Counted from the first letter of the stretch, positions 43,140 to 54,364 are shown. The stretch: DNA of 64,000 nt from Trichobilharzia szidati (GCA_944472155.2 OX235273.1:106228582-106292581); one strand, 5' to 3'. Notes: generated by a model not told the origin, from the letters alone. Numbers and translations are program-made.

Positions 43140-43745
43140 TTTCCCACTGCTATGTCACACAAACTTGAAGACCTACAGAAAAAAACCAGTAAGGTGGTGG
43201 AAAAAGCAGCGAAGACAAGATTCCAAGTGAACAGATAGAAAAAACGAGCTGAAGATACTTTATTGACAACAACAACAAGAAGCAGTTGCTATGAGCGACA
43301 GAGATTTGAAGGAAGTAACTTCTTTCATCTATCTAAGCAGCATCGTTTCAACTACAGGCCTCGGAGATGAAGATATCAAATGCAGGATCAAAAAGTCAAC
43401 ACAAAGTGTAAGGAACAAGGTGTGAATTTTGAATACTAATATCAAGTTAGTGAATGTTTCTATATGGTGTTGACACTTCGTGGACGAGTCACGGAAAGGA
43501 TTTCCAACAGACTACTTCAGAATTTTATCAACAGGTGCCTTCACTTCATTCAGAAGATTAGATGACCGATGAGAATGGATAAACAGCCAGGAACTTTGAC
43601 AATGAAACAGTCGAGAACCTATCGTCTAAGAAATACGCAGGCTAAAGACGACTGAAATGAACAGGGTGAAATGAAGGCAGATGTTCTGTTGAAGCCCCAA
43701 GTTCCGCTAGATGCACAAGGGAATAGTGGAATACAATAATGCAAT
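43140..43745 (+). mobile_element. RTE-type non-LTR retrotransposon fragment
   Basis: Blocks: HKLEDLQKKTSK, RDLKEVTSFIYLSSIVSTTG, GDEDIKCRIKKS, RVLNTNIKL-like, DFQQTTSEFYQQVPSLH-like (shifted FINRCLR), and the final SPKFR stretch ending near AATAGTGGAATACAATAATG. It begins directly after another RTE 3' tip. Confidence 0.75.
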
Positions 43746-44210
43746 GACATTACTTTGTATAAAATAATAACAGTAAAAACTGATAAAAATATATTACTTA
43801 TTTCCTGAAACCGTACATCACTTAGTAGTATATTTAGTAAACAGAAAAGTCTAAAGAGATAATTGAAAAGTAACGAGGCGAAATGGTTGTTTATACCCTT
43901 TCTGACTTCAGAAAAGACAAAATTTCGTCAGTGTTTTACATACACGTAAAGTCGAAAACAAAACTAGACATTTTAATAGCAAATTGACTCCTTATTTTAA
44001 TCAAGTAATTTGGCTCACACTCAAAAAACGAAAGTACATTGAGGTAACTAGGATATTCGAAAACCATGTTTCGACGCTCGCTATGATTATTAATTTTTTG
44101 GAATTGCCAGTTGACTGAATTCACTAGACCAATATGCTCAGTCATTACTTGTGGATACCTAAAATTAACATGAAATCATTAAGCTGATAGCGGCTCGAAG
44201 TATAGTTAAA
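43746..44210. other. No recognised feature
   Basis: AT-rich sequence with one 69-codon minus frame (43936-44145) lacking any motif. Confidence 0.4.
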
Positions 44211-44214
44211 GAAG

Positions 44215-44470
44215 CACATCTCATCCTATTTGGAACTGATCCCACAACGTCTCAGCTGAGACCGAGCATTCTGGTCCACTGAAGTCAGTTGCCGGGCTCC
44301 CCTGTCCAAGTGGCTAGGTGAATAACGCTTTTGTGTTTCAGATGATAGGCACCTAGTTGAAGTTCCAGAGGGTACACTATTACTCACTGTAAGATTCACA
44401 TACACCTAACTGGAGAGTCCCAAAGAGGATAAGAAGCGCCGTCTGCATTCCAGTGCTTGCCATAATCAGT
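44215..44470 (+). mobile_element. Sm-alpha-like SINE family A, diverged
   Basis: Plus strand: GCTCCCCTGTCCAAGTGGCT head with AATAACGCTTTTGTGTTTC, GTTGAAGTTCCAGAG in place of a B box, CACTATTACTCACTGTAAG, then the ribozyme remnant AACTGGAGAGTCCCAAAGAGG, ATAAGAAGCGC, GTCTGCATTCCAGTGC. The CTGATGA core is deleted. The left flank also holds a minus-sense fragment (CATCCTATTTGGAACTGATC). Confidence 0.65.
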
Positions 44471-44884
44471 CAAATGACTAAATCCTTACCGCCATTTCAG
44501 GCACAGAGAATTAAATTCGACTGCCAGATAATTAGTGGTTGGTTCATTATGATTAAAGCACTATTTGAGCATGACTTGTGGGTGTTTAAAAGAAAGGGAT
44601 TGGTATGCACAAACACTGTTCCAGGCATACTGGATATAGTTGAGTCCTTTGGCTAATATAGACGCTTGCGCATGTTGTTTCTAACTTTATGCTTACTGAT
44701 GTATATGGCTGCCAATAATCCAATTCAGGATTTATTGACGTAAGCTTTTTGTTTAATGCTTTGATTGACAATAAGAAAATCAAGACTGCTGTCCTCCTCA
44801 TATAGTTTATCATATATATCAGTCGCTGCTAATCTATTCTTAGTTAGGCGAATAAGTAACACCTGAAAGCATTTACTAATCACA

Positions 44885-45475
44885 GTAGAGTGTGTCAAAG
44901 CAAGAATCGGAAAAGCAAGACAAGCTTTCACTACTCTCAAGTCTGTGTGGAGGTCAACAGAATTCAGCATCAAAAATAAGATTCGGATTTTCAACTCCAA
45001 TGTGAAGTCAGTGCCACTTACTATATGGATCAGAGACTTGCACTGCGCGTCATAAAGAGCATCTCAAACAAACTACTGACCTTCATTAACAGTTGTCTTC
45101 GCTCAATACTCAAGATCAGATGGCCAGCCAGAAAAGATCAGCAACAGAGATCTCTGGCAGTGAGCGGAGTAACCAGGAACCGATTGTGAACCAAATGGGC
45201 AGAAAGAAATGGAGATGGATTGGCTGGCCATACTCTGAGGAAACCACCAAGTGACATCAACAGACAAGCCCTCGAGTGGAACCCGAAAGGGACGCGGCGA
45301 GTTGGTCGTCAGTGGAAGGGTGGCTTGCAGGAGGTCATATGAAGAGGAGATGAAAACGTGTGGGCAGACATGGAGCCAGGTGAAGACTCTAGCAGAGAAC
45401 GGAACGCAATGGAGACGCACGGCTGAAGCCTTATGTTCCTCTAGGAATTAAAGGATACAATAATAATAATAATAG
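44885..45475 (+). mobile_element. RTE-type non-LTR retrotransposon 3' fragment
   Basis: Blocks: CVKARIGKARQAFTTLKSVW, FSIKNKIRIFNSNVKS, FINSCLRSILKIRWPARK-like, KWRWIGWPYSEETTK-like, EWNPKGTRRVGRQWKGG, ALCSSRN then a stop. It ends in GGATACAATAATAATAATAA. One of the better preserved RTE tails, with shifts near the middle. Confidence 0.85.
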
Positions 45476-45477
45476 AG

Positions 45478-45715
45478 TGTGTCCATCATTCAATGATAGA
45501 GTGCTCGCCAGCCACATATATGGTCCAGATTCGGTTCCCAGGCGCCTCCACTGTACTACTGAACCTCACTTAGCCTGTATAAGGACTGGAAACTACGAAA
45601 GGCTGGGCGTAAGACTAGTGACCCCCACACACCGTAAAAGGAAATACCATCACCATTGAAACTTCAGACTTTGAAGCTTTATATTCCACTCAGAGCTCAA
45701 AGAGGATGAAAAAAG
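45478..45715 (+). mobile_element. tRNA-derived SINE family D, abutting an RTE tail
   Basis: Head: CATTCAATGATAGAGTGCTC and a B-box-like GATTCGGTTCCCAGG. Body: GACTGGAAACTACGAAAGG, GGCGTAAGACTAGTGACC, ACCATTGAAACTTC, GAAGCTTTATATTCCACTC. It starts two or three bases after the AAT-rich tail of the RTE. Confidence 0.75.
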
Positions 45716-45834
45716 TTGAGCAACAGAAGTGTGAATTAGAGTTTTGAAATGACAACAAAGCATAGAACAAACTGAATAAAAGTCTCTTTCAAACTTATTT
45801 CAATGCGTTAATCCTGAGCTAAATAGGGATTGCA

Positions 45835-46645
45835 ATTTCCGCTGACTTACTATGATTATTTTCTTGGATTCCTAGTGGATCATAGGGCTTTCATCTTACC
45901 TTGTTCTCTGCAGTCTAGTTTATCTAGCTCCATTACTGCCCATAAACTCTCATTTCCACCTTACGTAATCGCCTGTATGTCATTCATTCTTGGACAGACA
46001 CCCAACTTGTTTCCCATTAGAGTTCCATTCGGGTGGCTACCAGGTGTAAAATGTCACTTGGCAACCACCTCAGTGTATTTCCATCCCACTCCCATTTTCT
46101 CCTGCGGATTTGTTGTACGATGGAGTTGTCGATTCCGTTTTGGCTGGCCGTCTGATCTTCACTGTCGAACTAACGAAGGCAGATGCTGATGAATGTCAGC
46201 AGTAGCCTGTTGAAAACGTTTCTAGTGACTGTTCAAGTCTCTGACTAGTATAGGAGAACTGAATTGATGTTACCAATAAAGATCCAAATCTTGTTCTGCA
46301 TATTGAATGCAGCAGGTTTTCACACTAGTGTCAGAGTTATGAACGCCTTTCTTGATTTCCTGATCTCATCTAGCCTCCTTTGATATCCTCATCTGTGTTA
46401 CTTGTAGTTGAAATGAAGCTGAAAGCAGTTACTTCCTTCAGATTTCTCCTATTCACAGTGATTGGTGCTTATTACGGCTGGATAAATATCTTTATTAATT
46501 CTGTCTCCTCTATGTTTACTTAAAGTCCCGTCTTAGCCGACTGTTCTGAAAGCTTGTTGGCTCTCACTTATATATCTTCGAGTTTGTGTCACATTAGAGA
46601 AAAATCGTCCACGAAATCTATGATCTTCATTTCCGTTCAACAGTA
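45835..46645 (-). mobile_element. RTE-type non-LTR retrotransposon fragment
   Basis: Minus-strand order: FVDDFSLM-like, KYISESQQAFRTVG-like, KAVTSFTYL-like remnants, then RPAKTE and KSAGENGSGMEIH (ARKWEWDG-like) and the tail. Recognised by colinearity with the 56352-57115 copy; frames heavily broken. Confidence 0.7.
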
Positions 46646-46649
46646 AAGG

Positions 46650-47045
46650 ATAGTTCCAACTTTGATCACAGTTTGATACCAGTTAGAAAACCGTTGAAAA
46701 CCAGGGATCACTAGATAGCTGTGTCGCCCCAGTTTGAGATTCACCATCAGAACGTATCCACTGGGGTTCGAACGTCGGCTGGTGGTTGAGCTAAAATCAC
46801 GAATTAGTAGAAGTTGGAATTCATGTACTGGCCACTGAGTTGGGTCCTAGAGGCTGAATGGTCTACAGGATCACTTTGTAACCGGTGGGCCCTGACTTTG
46901 AACCCTGGTGGTGGGTGCGTACAGATGATGAGTCCTAAACTACCATGAAACAGCTGTCTAGCAGTATTCCCCGGTTTCCAATGGTTCTCTGATTGATATC
47001 AATCCGTGGCTAAACTTGAAAGAAATCAAACCTCTACAAACAAAC
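46650..47045. mobile_element. Inverted pair of hammerhead SINE family B units
   Basis: Minus unit 46650-46800 (ribozyme remnant near 46700-46760, head GTTCGAACGTCGGC region) and plus unit about 46800-47045. The plus unit has leader GAATTAGTAGAAGTTGGAAT, head GAGGCTGAATGGTCTACAGG and CTTTGTAACCGGTGGGCCC, then CAGATGATGAGTCC, ATGAAACAGCTGTC and CTGATTGATATCAATCCG. C3 is A and stem II is poorly paired. Confidence 0.7.
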
Positions 47046-47750
47046 TCATGAAAATAGAGGGTAGGTCTAAAATAACCAATTTTTTACAGTAAGAATGGAA
47101 AAAACTTGCAAAAACACACTTTTTTGCACATATTTAACATACTTTTGACTGAGGAAAATAATGGAGACAATTTCTGATTATTTTTGCAGTGGTGTAAATT
47201 CCTCTCCTCCTCTCTAGGATTCGTCTCATACATTTTATGCATCCACTTGTCTCAGAGAACATGGAATAAAACACTCTGAATGTGTGTGTGTGTGTGAATG
47301 GATTGATGTATGCTTAGATAGAGGAAACTATAATTCCTCTTTTGTACTTACTATCTATGACATTTACATACTTTTATTGTTTCAATAATTATTTATTATA
47401 ACGCTTACAGTATATTCTATCCTGTTGGAACAGATGAGGACATGCATATTGTCGTTAACATAAGCGTTTCTTTTTGTTCGTTTTTATAAATAAAACATGA
47501 AGGACATTGAAATAAATCTGTCGCCTTTTCTGGTTAAACATTTTTACACTATAAATTATTATATTATCATTTTTACATAGTTACTATGATTGTAGATATA
47601 GGCAGTCATGAAGAATGCCACCGTTACTAAGTGTCGTACACAAAGGGGTTATCATAATGGTAACCTAATATTGTCTCTGGGATGCTGGTATTCAACGATG
47701 CTTCCATATATATATGCTAATTAGTTGTGCTTACCGAAAAATTATTTATT
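47046..47750. other. No recognised feature; GT microsatellite at about 47281-47296
   Basis: AT-rich. A TGTGTGTGTGTGTG tract near 47281-47296 is the only simple repeat. No frame assigned. Confidence 0.5.
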
Positions 47751-47754
47751 ATTA

Positions 47755-47900
47755 TTCTACTCTTTGTGTTCCAAGTGGAACATGAGATTTCAAATTTTAG
47801 GCTTTAAAATAATTTGGCAAATGGTAATACTAGCAGTGGAATCCAGAATGTGCACATTTGGTCCTATTTGGGACTCGTCAGCTGGATATACCTGAATTTC
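47755..47900 (-). mobile_element. Family D 3' tip followed by family A hammerhead segment
   Basis: 47755-47812 is the family D end (minus sense, GTTCCACTTGGAACAC). 47815-47900 is family A: minus-strand ATATCCAGCTGACGAGTCCC, AAATAGGACCAAATGTGC, CATTCTGGATTCC. The CTGACGA core and both stem I strands are intact, but G12 is C (CAAA) and the cleavage triplet is shortened, so it is predicted inactive. Confidence 0.75.
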
Positions 47901-48034
47901 CGTTGAATTTTCGTCTATTCCAATTGTCTGATATTATTCAAATGAGCATGTTACAGATAAACGCTGAGAAAACAGATAGTTGAGCCCATTTTAAGAGCTC
48001 TACAAACTAAACATTGTTTACAGACAATGTTTTC

Positions 48035-48450
48035 TAATTCCTGGATCAAAACCAGAACTTTTCGATTGGAATGCGGGCACATAGACCATCCAGCTATTAA
48101 GATCCTATCCAGCGGTTCACAAATTCCAAATTCAGCTAACTCGTGATATTCACCTAGTGCAACTACCAGTCACCACTGTCAAGGAAGAGTAACACTGTCC
48201 TTTTGCCTACCTCAGTGGATCTCGCTAGTCAAGTCTTCTCTCAAGTAACTTCCTGTATAGTGCTAGTCGTTAGTGAGCATCGGATTAAATGTCAAATTTC
48301 GGTTTGCAGAAATTAGGTTGGCCACAGGACTCGACACCTTTGGAAAACCTGGGCGTACCGGACATCTGTTTCGTTCAGTGGTTCTCTAATTGATATCATC
48401 TCGTGACGAATCCTGTAACCAATTAAATCTCTGTAGACCAACACTGGAGA
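48035..48450. mobile_element. Hammerhead SINE family B mosaic
   Basis: Minus-strand head and spacer (48050-48300; GTTCACAAATTCCAAATTC, GCTAGTCGTTAGTGAGCATC) run into a short snap-back segment: ACACCTTTGGAAAACCTGGG, TACCGGACATCTGTTTCG, then plus-sense CAGTGGTTCTCTAATTGATA and AATTAAATCTCTGTAGACC. The ribozyme core is lost at the junction. Confidence 0.6.
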
Positions 48451-49315
48451 TAATTAAATATGAATGTAATAAGTTGCTAAACGACTATTCTATCAATTCT
48501 TCTACATTACAAAAACTCTTTTAACTGGCCTATATAGCATATGAAGAATGAAGATGGAAAATATTTCCTCAAGGGATTGACGATTTAGAAACTCAGTGGA
48601 ACGTAGGCAATGCAATAAAGACTGAATTGATGCTTTCATCTAGCATTAAAAAAATAAGCTAATTCCTATCAAGGAATACAGTTCAATTGTTTCTATTGAT
48701 TCACGTTCCCAGTGGAACATAGGGTTTCAAGCTAGAGCTTTGAGTTTCGGTAAGTTTTCGGTTTGCTGCTCACTTTATACATGATGGAAATATTAACTGA
48801 TACACTGAACGAACTATCGAATTAGAGTAAATTGTGGAGATTCTTCCAAAGCAAGCAAAAGAATCTTCTCGAATCACTATCAGCTTTTGCATTACAAAAA
48901 CTTGGATTGTATTTCATATCACTAAAGGAAAAGAGAAAACTACTTGTTTTAGGGAATTCACCAGTAGGCAGTTCATTGTGACGTAGTCAGTATTTCCTAG
49001 AATGATCAATAAAGATCTAATATGAAACTAAGAAAATGATTTCCTTCAATGAAGATAATTATCTGCTGAATATCCTGACATGAAAGTTAAAGATAGTAAG
49101 ATAGACGACTGTAAAAAAAGTGGATTTCTCAGCGTAGTTTTACAGGTTAAAATGCTTAACGGCAATTATAAGAAACAATATTTACTAAGTTATCTAACTT
49201 GGTAATTCTTTCCTTTTTAATTTGACAGACGACTTTCCGTCATGTTTCCCAAAAAGTTCTGTTTAAAAACATTTTGGTGAAATCTGTTTTTTGTGTGGAA
49301 ACTGTGTTAATCGCT
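48451..49315. other. Mostly unassigned; family D 3' tip at 48696-48790
   Basis: Only CACGTTCCCAGTGGAACATA with GGGTTTCAAGCTAGAG (48696-48740, minus-sense family D end) is recognised. The remainder has no frame or repeat I can assign. Confidence 0.55.
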
Positions 49316-49319
49316 AAAT

Positions 49320-50290
49320 AGACCGGAGAGCATTGTGTATAAATCTCAGTGAGATTGAAATAAATACATTCCATGTTTAGTTCGGCAAACTGATCCAGGC
49401 GGCTTCGGAGAAACCATCAAAGTTAAACTATGCAAGATATACATGAAAGGGGTAAATCCGGCCTTTAAAATTCTTGTCCAAACACGTCTGAATAGTTATT
49501 AAATAGAAGATAAATAAAAATTGAACGAAGTATGGTTAGCATTTAATCCAATAGTTCCACAAACTTCTGATTAGTCTATTTCGATATACACTGTAAAATT
49601 CTGCGTGTACTTTTACGTCAGTTTTTAATGAGGACAAACCAATTCATCGGAAAAAAAGACGTTAGAATTATTCACTTCAATTTCACTGAGACTTATAAAG
49701 ATATAGTGTCTTTACTTTTCACTAGACGCCCCAATCGTTGTAGAACTATTCTGTCAAATCTTGATCAGAATTCGCATATATTTTGCATACATATCAAATA
49801 CAGTAAGTTGAACTGGAGTTCTTCGCTTGTTTTACAAGTTTAGACAGCTAGGAAGCCTTTGTTGAACTATTTCGTTGTAAAAGCCTTAGTAAGTAAAACT
49901 GAAATGGATTTCATACCTTCCAACACAATCGGAACTGCTTTTGTCAGATGCATTCATTTCGCTTCAAATAGTTTTCGTCAGCTGCACACAACATGGGTAA
50001 TAAAATATGGGATTAACACACTATTCCTAGTTTGATCACGGATTGATATCAGCTACAGAAACACAATCGTTTCGTCATGAATTGGGACTCTTCAGTAGTA
50101 CTCTGTCATCACTCTAAAGGGGTCGAAACCGAGGACCTCATGTTATGAGGTTATTTACTGTTGAGGAGTGACAAAGTAGGGTGAAACAGCTGCTCAGCAG
50201 TCTCTGGTGGTTTTCAGCAGTTCTCTAATTGATATCATCCTGTGATTAGACTGGAAGCAAATCAAATGAGTACAAATTAACTCTTAAAAA
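49320..50290 (-). repeat. Unassigned ~1-kb interspersed repeat, copy 2
   Basis: Reverse-complement match to 17965-18990 along its length. Shared blocks, plus sense here, include GTGTATAAATCTCAGTGAG, GAATTATTCACTTCAATTT, CTATTTCGTTGTAAAAGCC, CACAATCGGAACTGCTTTTG and AGTTTTCGTCAGCTGCACAC, then an inverted family B pair at 50040-50290. In both copies one frame reads through similar residues (SNTIGTAF.RCIHFA.NSF) and contains a TAG at the same place, so it is unlikely to be a live gene. Confidence 0.7.
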
Positions 50291-50594
50291 CACTATTTCT
50301 GGTAGGCTTTAAATGAATAGCCTGTTCATTTCGGAAGAATCGAAAGAAACAGAAAAAACAAGTACACATATCCACAGATAGTCAGAATCACATAATTATG
50401 ATCACTGTAGAAAGATTTATATCGCAAACAGTTGGAAAGACTTGAACTGTGGGAGGGAAAATCAGAAATAAGTAGAAATGGCTACAGAAGCATGTGAAGG
50501 GTTGTCGAAACAAAAAATTACCAAGGTAAATGATAACAAAGGCAATAATACGAAAGTAAATGGATGTAAGCATCAAGGTAAATCAGAAAATTCT

Positions 50595-50710
50595 ATATTA
50601 GATAAATTTATTTTAATTATCACACAGTGAAGATGCAGTATTAACAACTGGATGACAAGTTTCGAGAAATTATTGCCACTCATAATCATATCAATTTAGT
50701 CACACGGTTT
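50595..50710 (-). ncRNA. PLE group 2 terminal sequence with hammerhead-like motif
   Basis: Minus strand: TTGATATGATTATGAGTGGC, AATTTCTCGAAACTTGTC, ATCCAGTT. GAG pairs with CTC as stem II. GAAA and a stem III of AC/GT with a TT loop precede GTC. It lies downstream of the group 2 PLE at 50800-51740. The core again reads ATGATTA. Confidence 0.5.
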
Positions 50711-50799
50711 CACATTTTGTCTTATATATATTTTCTCTCTTTCTGTCTCTCTAACTTCCTTTTGTTGTTTGTTGCCACTTTCATATCTCCAGTATAGGC

Positions 50800-51740
50800 G
50801 ATGTTTCATTCCGTGTTGAATCGATAAACAAAGCGTCAGTGATTAACCAATCTCTCTCTCCACCTAACTATATTACTTTTTAATACTCTCACCTGTCCCA
50901 CCCCACCTATTTTATGATTACATGCAAATGAATGCGGTGCAAATCAATGGCTCAGCTTGTTTCTAGGTTATTTAACTTAGCAGGGTCAATTATTCTAGGT
51001 CTAGCTAAATTTTTATGTTCCAATAATCTAGTTGACCCCGATCTACTAGTTTGACCTATGCAATTGACCTCACTCACAGTCATCACATGGTATTTGGTAA
51101 ATTATATTATTTTTCTTAATTGGATCTATTTTGGGTCCTTAAGCTGACAAAGTTTATCTCTGAGAGAGTTGGTTGGTTTAAATGCCACCCTAATTCCAAC
51201 GTCATTGAGAATTCTAATGCAATGCCTCTGACATTCGTTCTTTATACGGCAGTGCTACAGAAGCTTTGAATTCTATATCGTTTCCGTCACTTTTATTACT
51301 AGTCTTAGTTTTTCTATGGTTCTTCATATATTTCTGAATAAATTCTGGTGGATAGTTATTCACTAGTAATATTTCCTTTATTTGTTTGATTTCGTTATTT
51401 AAATCTTCTCGCCTACTAGTTAGGCTCTTGGACCGATTATGAAGACGTAAGAATAAAACTTGTGCACTGTGGTAGAGCATAATTCCATTGTGGGTAATAT
51501 TTATTTTGATAAAGTCTCACAGTGTTATACAGTAATATTTACTGATGACGCTTCGAGCACAATTTATTGATCATAATCATATCAAGGTGATATGATAGAT
51601 ATGATATGATTATGAGCAATAAATTGTGCGGTTATGAACATATTTAACTAAACCTACCTTAACCGATTCTGCATGGGATGAATTAAAGTCTAAGTATTTA
51701 TCAGAGTGTGTTGGTTTCATCAACACCGCACAAGTGCAAT
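50800..51740 (-). mobile_element. Penelope-like element, group 2, interrupted by a nested insertion
   Basis: Minus-strand blocks: DKYLDFNSSHAESVKVGLVK (51740-51640), interruption 51444-51631, then RSKSLTSRREDLNNEIKQIK, NNYPPEFIQKYMKNH, LPYKERMSEALH, KPTNSLRDKLCQLKD, CIGQTSRSGSTRLLEHKN and the ITDALFIDST block. It is colinear with 32674-34245. The endonuclease YIG reads CIG. Both cysteines of the IPCNDC motif are lost to shifts. Confidence 0.8.
51444..51631. mobile_element. Solo PLE group 2 terminal repeat inserted in another PLE
   Basis: An insert of about 188 bp matches 25675-25815 (GGTAGAGCATAATTCCATTG, TTTATTTTGATAAAGTCTCA, ATTTACTGATGACGCTTCG) and then continues as an inverted copy of its own end. 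TTATGAA flanks it at 51437-51443 and 51632-51638. Arms 51557-51584 and 51602-51629 pair at 27 of 28 positions around a 17-nt loop. Confidence 0.7.
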
Positions 51741-51869
51741 TGGAATGACGCAACACCCAAACCGGAGATATGAAAAGTGGCAACAAACAACAAAGGGAAG
51801 TTGGAGAAGCAGAAAGAGAGAAAATATATATTTAAGACAAAATGTGAAACCATATGACTAAATTGATAT

Positions 51870-52530
51870 GCAAGTATTGTTTTGTAGGGATTTGATTGAT
51901 TGGTTACAGGATTTCATCATGAGCTGACATCAGTTAGAGAACCATTGGAAAACCTGTAACGAGTACTGGACAGCTGTTTCCTCCGTCCTAGTTTGGGACT
52001 CTTTAGCGGTAAGCATCCACCACCACGATTCGAACCCACGACCTTCTGGTTACAAGGCGAGCTCGTAGACCATTGAGCCACTGGGATCCGATCCAATGGC
52101 CAGCCCATGAATTATATCATCTGCCAATCCGCGACATAGCGCAACCATTTCTCAATGTCTTCTTCGATGAGTTACTGCCTCACGTTCAACCTGTTGTACT
52201 CTACTGGTCATGGCTTCCCACTAGAACCCCAGGTAACTGCTTACCTGAATAGTGCCAGTCGCTAGTGAGCATCAGATTAATTTTCAAGTATTGGTCGGGT
52301 CCCAGTGGCTCAGTGGTCTACTAGCTCGCCTTTTAACCAGAAGGTCGTGGGTTCGAAGTGTGGTGGTGGATGCGTACTACAGAAGAGTCCCAAACTAGGA
52401 CGGAGGAAGCAGCTGTCCAGTACTCGTTGCAGGTTTTCCAATGGTTCTCTAACTGATGTCAGCTCATGATGAAATCCTCCATGCAATCTAACAAAATCCC
52501 TACAAAACCAATATCTGAATATTTGATTTT
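51870..52530. mobile_element. Large inverted pair of hammerhead SINE family B
   Basis: Minus unit 51870-52140 and plus unit 52296-52530 form long inverted arms, separated by the spacer with GCTAGTGAGCATCAGATTAA. Plus head: CCAGTGGCTCAGTGGTCTAC and GGTCGTGGGTTCGAAGTG. Ribozymes: minus GCTAAAGAGTCCCAAACTAG, plus CTACAGAAGAGTCCC. Both have perfect GTAC/GTAC-type stem I ends near CCAGTAC, a GGAG insertion before GAAAC or GAAGC, and core substitutions, so both are predicted inactive. Confidence 0.8.
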
Positions 52531-53090
52531 CACTGGCAGCTTTCATGTATATATAGTCCTATGGTAAATTTATCCTGACAGTGACTCAACTTTTAAAAAT
52601 GACTTTCGTAATACACCTTTCAAAAAAACACACTAATTTTCACATTTCCAATAATATGGCTAGCCACTTGACTGACTGACCTGTGTAAATGACCTTTTCT
52701 TTATTGAAAAATAATTAAAACACCCTTCACGTGTTATTTATCTGTCTGGTTATATTAAGAAAGCGTTTTCTTTAAAAAAAAATTTAATATTGCGTGCGTT
52801 TTAGGAATAAAGAAATCCTTTTCAATCATATCTCAATTTAAGTTTAACCCACGTATGTCTGATAAGTGAGAATGCGTCATCAGTGTAAGCTGTGACTTTT
52901 CAAAGTTACATCACGTAAACGATGTGTCAGACACAAAAGAAAAAGAATAAGCCAGTAAATTAATCATCAGCTCACTGTAAAGTTAATGAAACACATTTAT
53001 CCTTTAAGAATGCTCAAAATATTTCCACGTATCTCAGTGGTCCGTTCCCAGTCAAGATACTCGTGGACCTAGCCTAGTTTATTAACCGGT
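52531..53090. other. No recognised feature
   Basis: AT-rich sequence between a SINE pair and the CR1-like element; no frame or repeat assigned. Confidence 0.45.
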
Positions 53091-53094
53091 AGTA

Positions 53095-54345
53095 GGACAA
53101 GAAAGTAATAATAATAATTTGCTTTATTCCAGAAACAGTACTAGTGGTACAGTGTGGAATTTTCAGCACATATCTACAATATTTGCATCTAATTTTACAA
53201 ACATTTAAAAGGAGTATTAAACAAACAAAAAATAAATCTGAAGACACCAACAGCAAAAAAAGCAGGATAAACACAAAATAATTGTAAATACGAAAAAGCA
53301 CCTAAGTCTACCAAGGTCTAATGCAGTGTTTGTGGTGGTAGTGTGAGTTATCCTGAATAATACAAAATGTTTTAAGGTGGTGGCTATGGCGTTCACAAAC
53401 AATGATTGTCAGTTTAATATTGCCGAAAAGTATAGAAAATAAGAAAAAACAACCACAAAACTAATAATTACATGATGGTTAATGACAGGACAATTTTGTA
53501 ATACTCATAGTGCAGATAGAGCAGGAACCAGTGGATACACAAAAGAAGGAATATAATAAAGTACAAAAAAGGAAGCCAATGTTAATATTTTAGGTAGCTA
53601 AGTATGTTTGAAGAAGGAGTTCACTAAAGAATACAAATAAGAGAGAAATAAAAGAGCCTAAAATTGTGTTGTTAATAACAAAGCAAGTCATAGGTTTCAC
53701 GCTTAACGTTGTCTCTGTCACTTAGAACACGGGCCAAGTATGGTATCGTTGAGTTCCTGTACTCGGCTTTACGAGCATAGATTATTTTACACTGGTTTCT
53801 GGTTTTACTTGATGAGATACAAGGGGAGAGTTGGGAATAGAGGGGGTGATGGGGGTCTGAGAGTATGGTTTTTGACCATTTTTCGCATGTATTCAGATGC
53901 CTATCAACTAAGGTAGTGACGAGCTGACTGAGTTTTACACCACTAGTCCTACTTACTACCTTCAACATCCTTCTCTGGATGGTATAGTCCTTTTTCAGTA
54001 GACCAGGAAAGACTAACGGGGAACAGTAAAGTAGAATAGGTAAGATACAAGAGTTGACAAATTGTGAAATTAGAGGTTGGGTGATTCCAGATTGTCTAAG
54101 TTTCTTAATGTAGTAGTTAAGACAGAACACTTTCTTAGAAATCATTAAAATATGAGATGTCCAAGTAAGGTCGGAAGATAGAACTAGACCGAGGTATTTT
54201 GCATTAGACTTAGTTTCACTTTTAGTCCCCTCAATGCTACAGGCTTCATGAGAACTTACTAGTGTTTGTAGATCTCGTTTATGCCTAAGGGAGAAGTCAA
54301 TAGTCTGGCATTTTGAGGGATGAGAGCTTCAACATGAGTCTGCCA
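53095..54345 (-). mobile_element. CR1-like non-LTR retrotransposon, 3' half with 3' terminus
   Basis: Minus strand from 54345: CQTIDFSLRHKRDLQTL, SNAKYLGLVLSSDLTWTSHI, then an open frame of 157 codons to 53672. That frame includes ISKKVFCLNYYIKKLRQSG, CILPILLYCSPLVFPGLLKK and IQRRMLKVVSRTSG, the RT C-terminal domain order of CR1/Jockey-type elements. The 3' untranslated part (53671-53095) ends GTACTGTTTCTGGAATAAAG plus an ATT tail. The 5' side is truncated near 54345. RT catalytic motifs are absent. Confidence 0.85.
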
Positions 54346-54364
54346 ACTCCACTCTGTAATGAAA

